Assembly: GCF_047308265.1 (NCBI RefSeq)
Contig: NZ_JBKQWY010000003.1
Location: 124,001-188,000 of the forward strand
Direction: 5' to 3'
Source of the DNA: Maricaulis sp047308265
Lineage (GTDB): Bacteria; Pseudomonadota; Alphaproteobacteria; Caulobacterales; Maricaulaceae
Length of the DNA: 64,000 nt
Shown: one piece after another, positions 62,122 to 64,000 of the stretch
Position numbering within the stretch: position 1 is the stretch's first letter
Layout: each line of letters starts with the position of its first letter
The notes under the pieces: model-generated
Database searches by the model: none
What the model was told of the DNA's origin: nothing
Seen by the model: the letters and a program-made list of their open reading frames with translations, nothing else
Program-made: the position numbers and the translations under genes

Positions 62122-62619
62122 TTAACGCTTGGAGAACTGGAAGGAACGGCGGGCCTTGGCCTTACCGTATTTCTTACGTTCCACAACGCGGCTGTCGCGG
62201 GTCAGGAAGCCACCGGCTTTCAGAGCCGGACGCAGGCCCGGCTCGAAATAGGTCAGAGCCTTGGAGATGCCGTGACGCACAGCACCGGCCTGGCCGGACA
62301 GACCACCGCCCTTGACGGTGGCGATGATGTCAAACTCGTCCACGCGCTCAACAGTTTCCAACGGCTGCTGAAGCAGCATGCGCAGAACCGGGCGGGCGAA
62401 AAAGACTTCCTGGTCACGACCGTTGACCGTGATCTTGCCAGAACCGCGCTTGATCCACACACGGGCCACAGCGTTCTTACGCTTGCCGGTGGCGTAAGCA
62501 CGGCCATGCTCGTCGATCACCGGCTCGGTCGGAACCGTGGACTCTTCAGAGATCGGCGTCTCGCCGGCCTCGGACATCACGTCCTTGATATCTTCAAGGG
62601 AGCGGGCTTGTTCGCTCAT
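62122..62619 (-). CDS. rpsI: 30S ribosomal protein S9
   Basis: A 165-residue ribosomal protein; the S9 core begins at about residue 40 ('YATGKRKNAVARVWIKRGSGKITVNGR') and ends with the essential 'KARRSFQFSKR'. The N-terminal 38 residues are an acidic extension common in alphaproteobacteria. It follows rplM by two bases, the standard operon. Confidence 0.98.
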   Translation of the reverse strand: MSEQARSLEDIKDVMSEAGETPISEESTVPTEPVIDEHGRAYATGKRKNAVARVWIKRGSGKITVNGRDQEVFFARPVLRMLLQQPLETVERVDEFDIIATVKGGGLSGQAGAVRHGISKALTYFEPGLRPALKAGGFLTRDSRVVERKKYGKAKARRSFQFSKR

Positions 62620-62621
62620 GA

Positions 62622-63086
62622 TCAGCCTCGCGAATTCTTGGGGTTAAGCGCCTTGAAGTCGATCACTTCAGGCTGCTGGGCTTCGTGTTTGTGCTCGGAA
62701 CCGGCATAGACGCGCAGCTTGGAAAACTGCTGGCGGGCCAGCGGGCTTTCTTTCGGCAGCATGCGCTTGACGGCGTTCTCGATGACACGCTCAGGGAAAC
62801 GACCGTCCAGCAGCTTGGCCGGGCTGGTTTCCTTGATACCGCCCGGGTGACCCGTGTGACGGTAGTAACGCTTGTCGTCGCGTTTATTGCCCGTGAAAAC
62901 CACTTTCTCGGCATTGATGACAATGACGTGGTCACCGGTGTCGATATGCGGGGTGAAGTCCGGACGGTGCTTGCCGCGAAGACGCATGGCGATGAAAGAT
63001 GCCAGGCGGCCAACAACGGCGCCTTCTGCATCAATCACAATCCATTTGTGTTCGACGTCCGCCGGTTTTGCGGAATAAGTCTTCAT
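62622..63086 (-). CDS. rplM: 50S ribosomal protein L13
   Basis: A 154-residue early-assembly protein of the large subunit. 'KTYSAKPADVEHKWIVIDAEGAVVGRLAS', 'GDHVIVINAEKVVFTGNKRDDKRYYRHTGHPGG' and 'NAVKRMLPKESPLARQQFSKLRVYAGSEH' are standard. AGGCAGGA precedes ATG 63086. It leads the operon with rpsI. Confidence 0.98.
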   Translation of the reverse strand: MKTYSAKPADVEHKWIVIDAEGAVVGRLASFIAMRLRGKHRPDFTPHIDTGDHVIVINAEKVVFTGNKRDDKRYYRHTGHPGGIKETSPAKLLDGRFPERVIENAVKRMLPKESPLARQQFSKLRVYAGSEHKHEAQQPEVIDFKALNPKNSRG

Positions 63087-63308
63087 GTGAATCCTGCCTA
63101 TTGCCCGTGCGGGCGATAAAGTGAGCGCGCCATGTACGGCTGAATTTCACTTTGGTCAAGCACCTGTCGAAATTTCTTCCTGTTTTTATACACCTAGCTA
63201 TACGGTTATATGATACCGCATCTCTTGCCATCCATCTGCGTAACTTTATAACACTGTCGTGAAGTGCCTGTATGGAGAGGGCCACGCCAGTTTTGGGAGC
63301 TATCGTCC

Positions 63309-64000
63309 ATGTCCTTGTCTCGTCGAGTGTTTTTGCAGAATGCTGCTGCCACATCCATCGCCTTTGCCGGCCTGACCAGCTGCGCCCGTGCCAGCCAGAG
63401 CGGTGGCATGCAAGGCTATTTCAACCAAGTTGAAGGCTATGGCGCACTGCAATCCGATCCCAATCGCCTGTTCGATCTGCCGCCGGGTTTCGCCTATGAG
63501 GTGATCTCCACGGTCGGTGACGAGATGGATGACGGCCTCATCACCCCCGGTGATCTGGACGGCATGGCCGCCTTCCCGCGCGAGGATGGACGCATCACCC
63601 TGGTGCGTAACCATGAACTCAAATCCCATGAAGTCGAGAAATCCGCCTTTGGCCCGAATATGGAGCGTATCGACCGCATCAATCGGGATCGTATTTTTGA
63701 CTGGACTGCGGACGGCAAACCGCATCTGGGTGGAACCACCCATCTCATCGTCAATCCACAAACCCTGCAGGTTGAACAGAGCTATATGTCCCTCGCCGGC
63801 ACGCTGAACAATTGTGCCGGGGGCCCGACGCCCTGGGGCAGCTGGGTGACGTGTGAGGAGACCGAGGACAATGCAGGCCCCACCGCTCTGGTCGAACATG
63901 GCTATTGTTTTGAAGTTCCCGCCTCCGCCACCGGCCTGATCGTCCCGCAACCGATCAAGGCGATGGGGCGCTTCCGTCACGAGGCGATTGCCGTCGATCC
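63309..64000 (+). CDS. PhoX-family (DUF839) exported protein, N-terminal part (cut by window edge)
   Basis: The first 230 residues are present; the gene continues past the window. It opens with a Tat signal ('SLSRRVFLQNAAATSIAF') with a possible lipobox near 'FAGLTSCA'. The mature part has 'FDLPPGFAYEVISTVGDEM', 'LVRNHELKSHEVEKSAF', and 'CAGGPTPWGSWVTCEET', where the Cys and Glu residues match the metal site of PhoX alkaline phosphatases. The substrate is unproven. It is divergent from rplM, 222 bases away. A possible Pho box was looked for and not found. Confidence 0.88.
   Translation, partial: MSLSRRVFLQNAAATSIAFAGLTSCARASQSGGMQGYFNQVEGYGALQSDPNRLFDLPPGFAYEVISTVGDEMDDGLITPGDLDGMAAFPREDGRITLVRNHELKSHEVEKSAFGPNMERIDRINRDRIFDWTADGKPHLGGTTHLIVNPQTLQVEQSYMSLAGTLNNCAGGPTPWGSWVTCEETEDNAGPTALVEHGYCFEVPASATGLIVPQPIKAMGRFRHEAIAVD

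Noticed and set aside
63240..63285. A possible Pho box before the PhoX-like gene
   Set aside because: CTGTCGT and CTGTATG occur close together, but their spacing (14 bases start to start) does not match the 11-base spacing of Pho boxes.

Overview
The window looks like a chromosomal segment of a stalked or dimorphic-type alphaproteobacterium of the Maricaulales/Hyphomonadaceae kind. The evidence is a G+C-rich coding sequence, a Caulobacter-like flagellin, a PleD/PopA-type REC-REC-GGDEF protein, an alphaproteobacterial NDUFS4-like protein, the mfd-sdhE-recG block, a two-domain cold-shock protein and a class I PHA synthase. This assignment is inferred from gene content only. Genes are tightly packed on both strands. 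I saw no integrase, transposase, insertion sequence, prophage, CRISPR array or rRNA.

Region by region: 1-5.5 kb holds the end of a haloalkane dehalogenase, a cupin, the msrPQ methionine sulfoxide reductase pair, an M14 carboxypeptidase overlapping a YaiI-type protein, and two small membrane proteins. 5.6-7.6 kb has a blue-light BLUF protein, a TetR regulator with a palindrome over its start, and a fatty acid hydroxylase. 7.7-14.6 kb has an M3 peptidase lipoprotein, a HupE/UreJ protein, tryptophan dioxygenase plus kynureninase, and L-serine dehydratase. 14.6-25.8 kb has an RND efflux pair, a two-subunit CoA-transferase, a BrkB protein with a structured leader or small RNA upstream, a pentapeptide-repeat protein, a CaiB-type CoA-transferase, a PopA-like degenerate GGDEF protein and a VOC protein.

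25.8-34.7 kb is the DNA-repair block mfd-sdhE / recG, then DUF502, a DUF3089 protein lacking its nucleophile, and kdsA. 34.8-41.9 kb has a photolyase, an isoquinoline-oxidoreductase-like molybdoenzyme pair, two tandem DUF1330-like paralogues with a divergent LysR regulator, and a flagellin. 42-47.8 kb has DUF6134, the sulfur operon cysK-sseA-metC, an SRAP protein, tRNA-Arg, the NDUFS4-like protein, tRNA-Pro and a DUF192 protein. 48-52.9 kb has the cold-shock protein, a divergent QueD-like protein, tRNA-Glu, recJ, glpX and a small lipoprotein. 53-64 kb has phaC, a BlaI repressor with an M56 peptidase-ankyrin fusion and a serine hydrolase, an ABC exporter, a methyltransferase with a divergent LysR gene, rplM-rpsI, and the start of a PhoX-like protein.

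The most novel-looking unit is the BlaI / M56-ankyrin / serine-hydrolase module at 55.0-58.5 kb, with a palindrome in front of it. Other candidates are the PopA-like c-di-GMP effector at 24.0 kb, the DUF3089 pseudo-hydrolase at 32.7 kb, the structured RNA upstream of brkB at 21.3-21.5 kb, and the self-operator-like palindrome at the tetR start at 6.2 kb.
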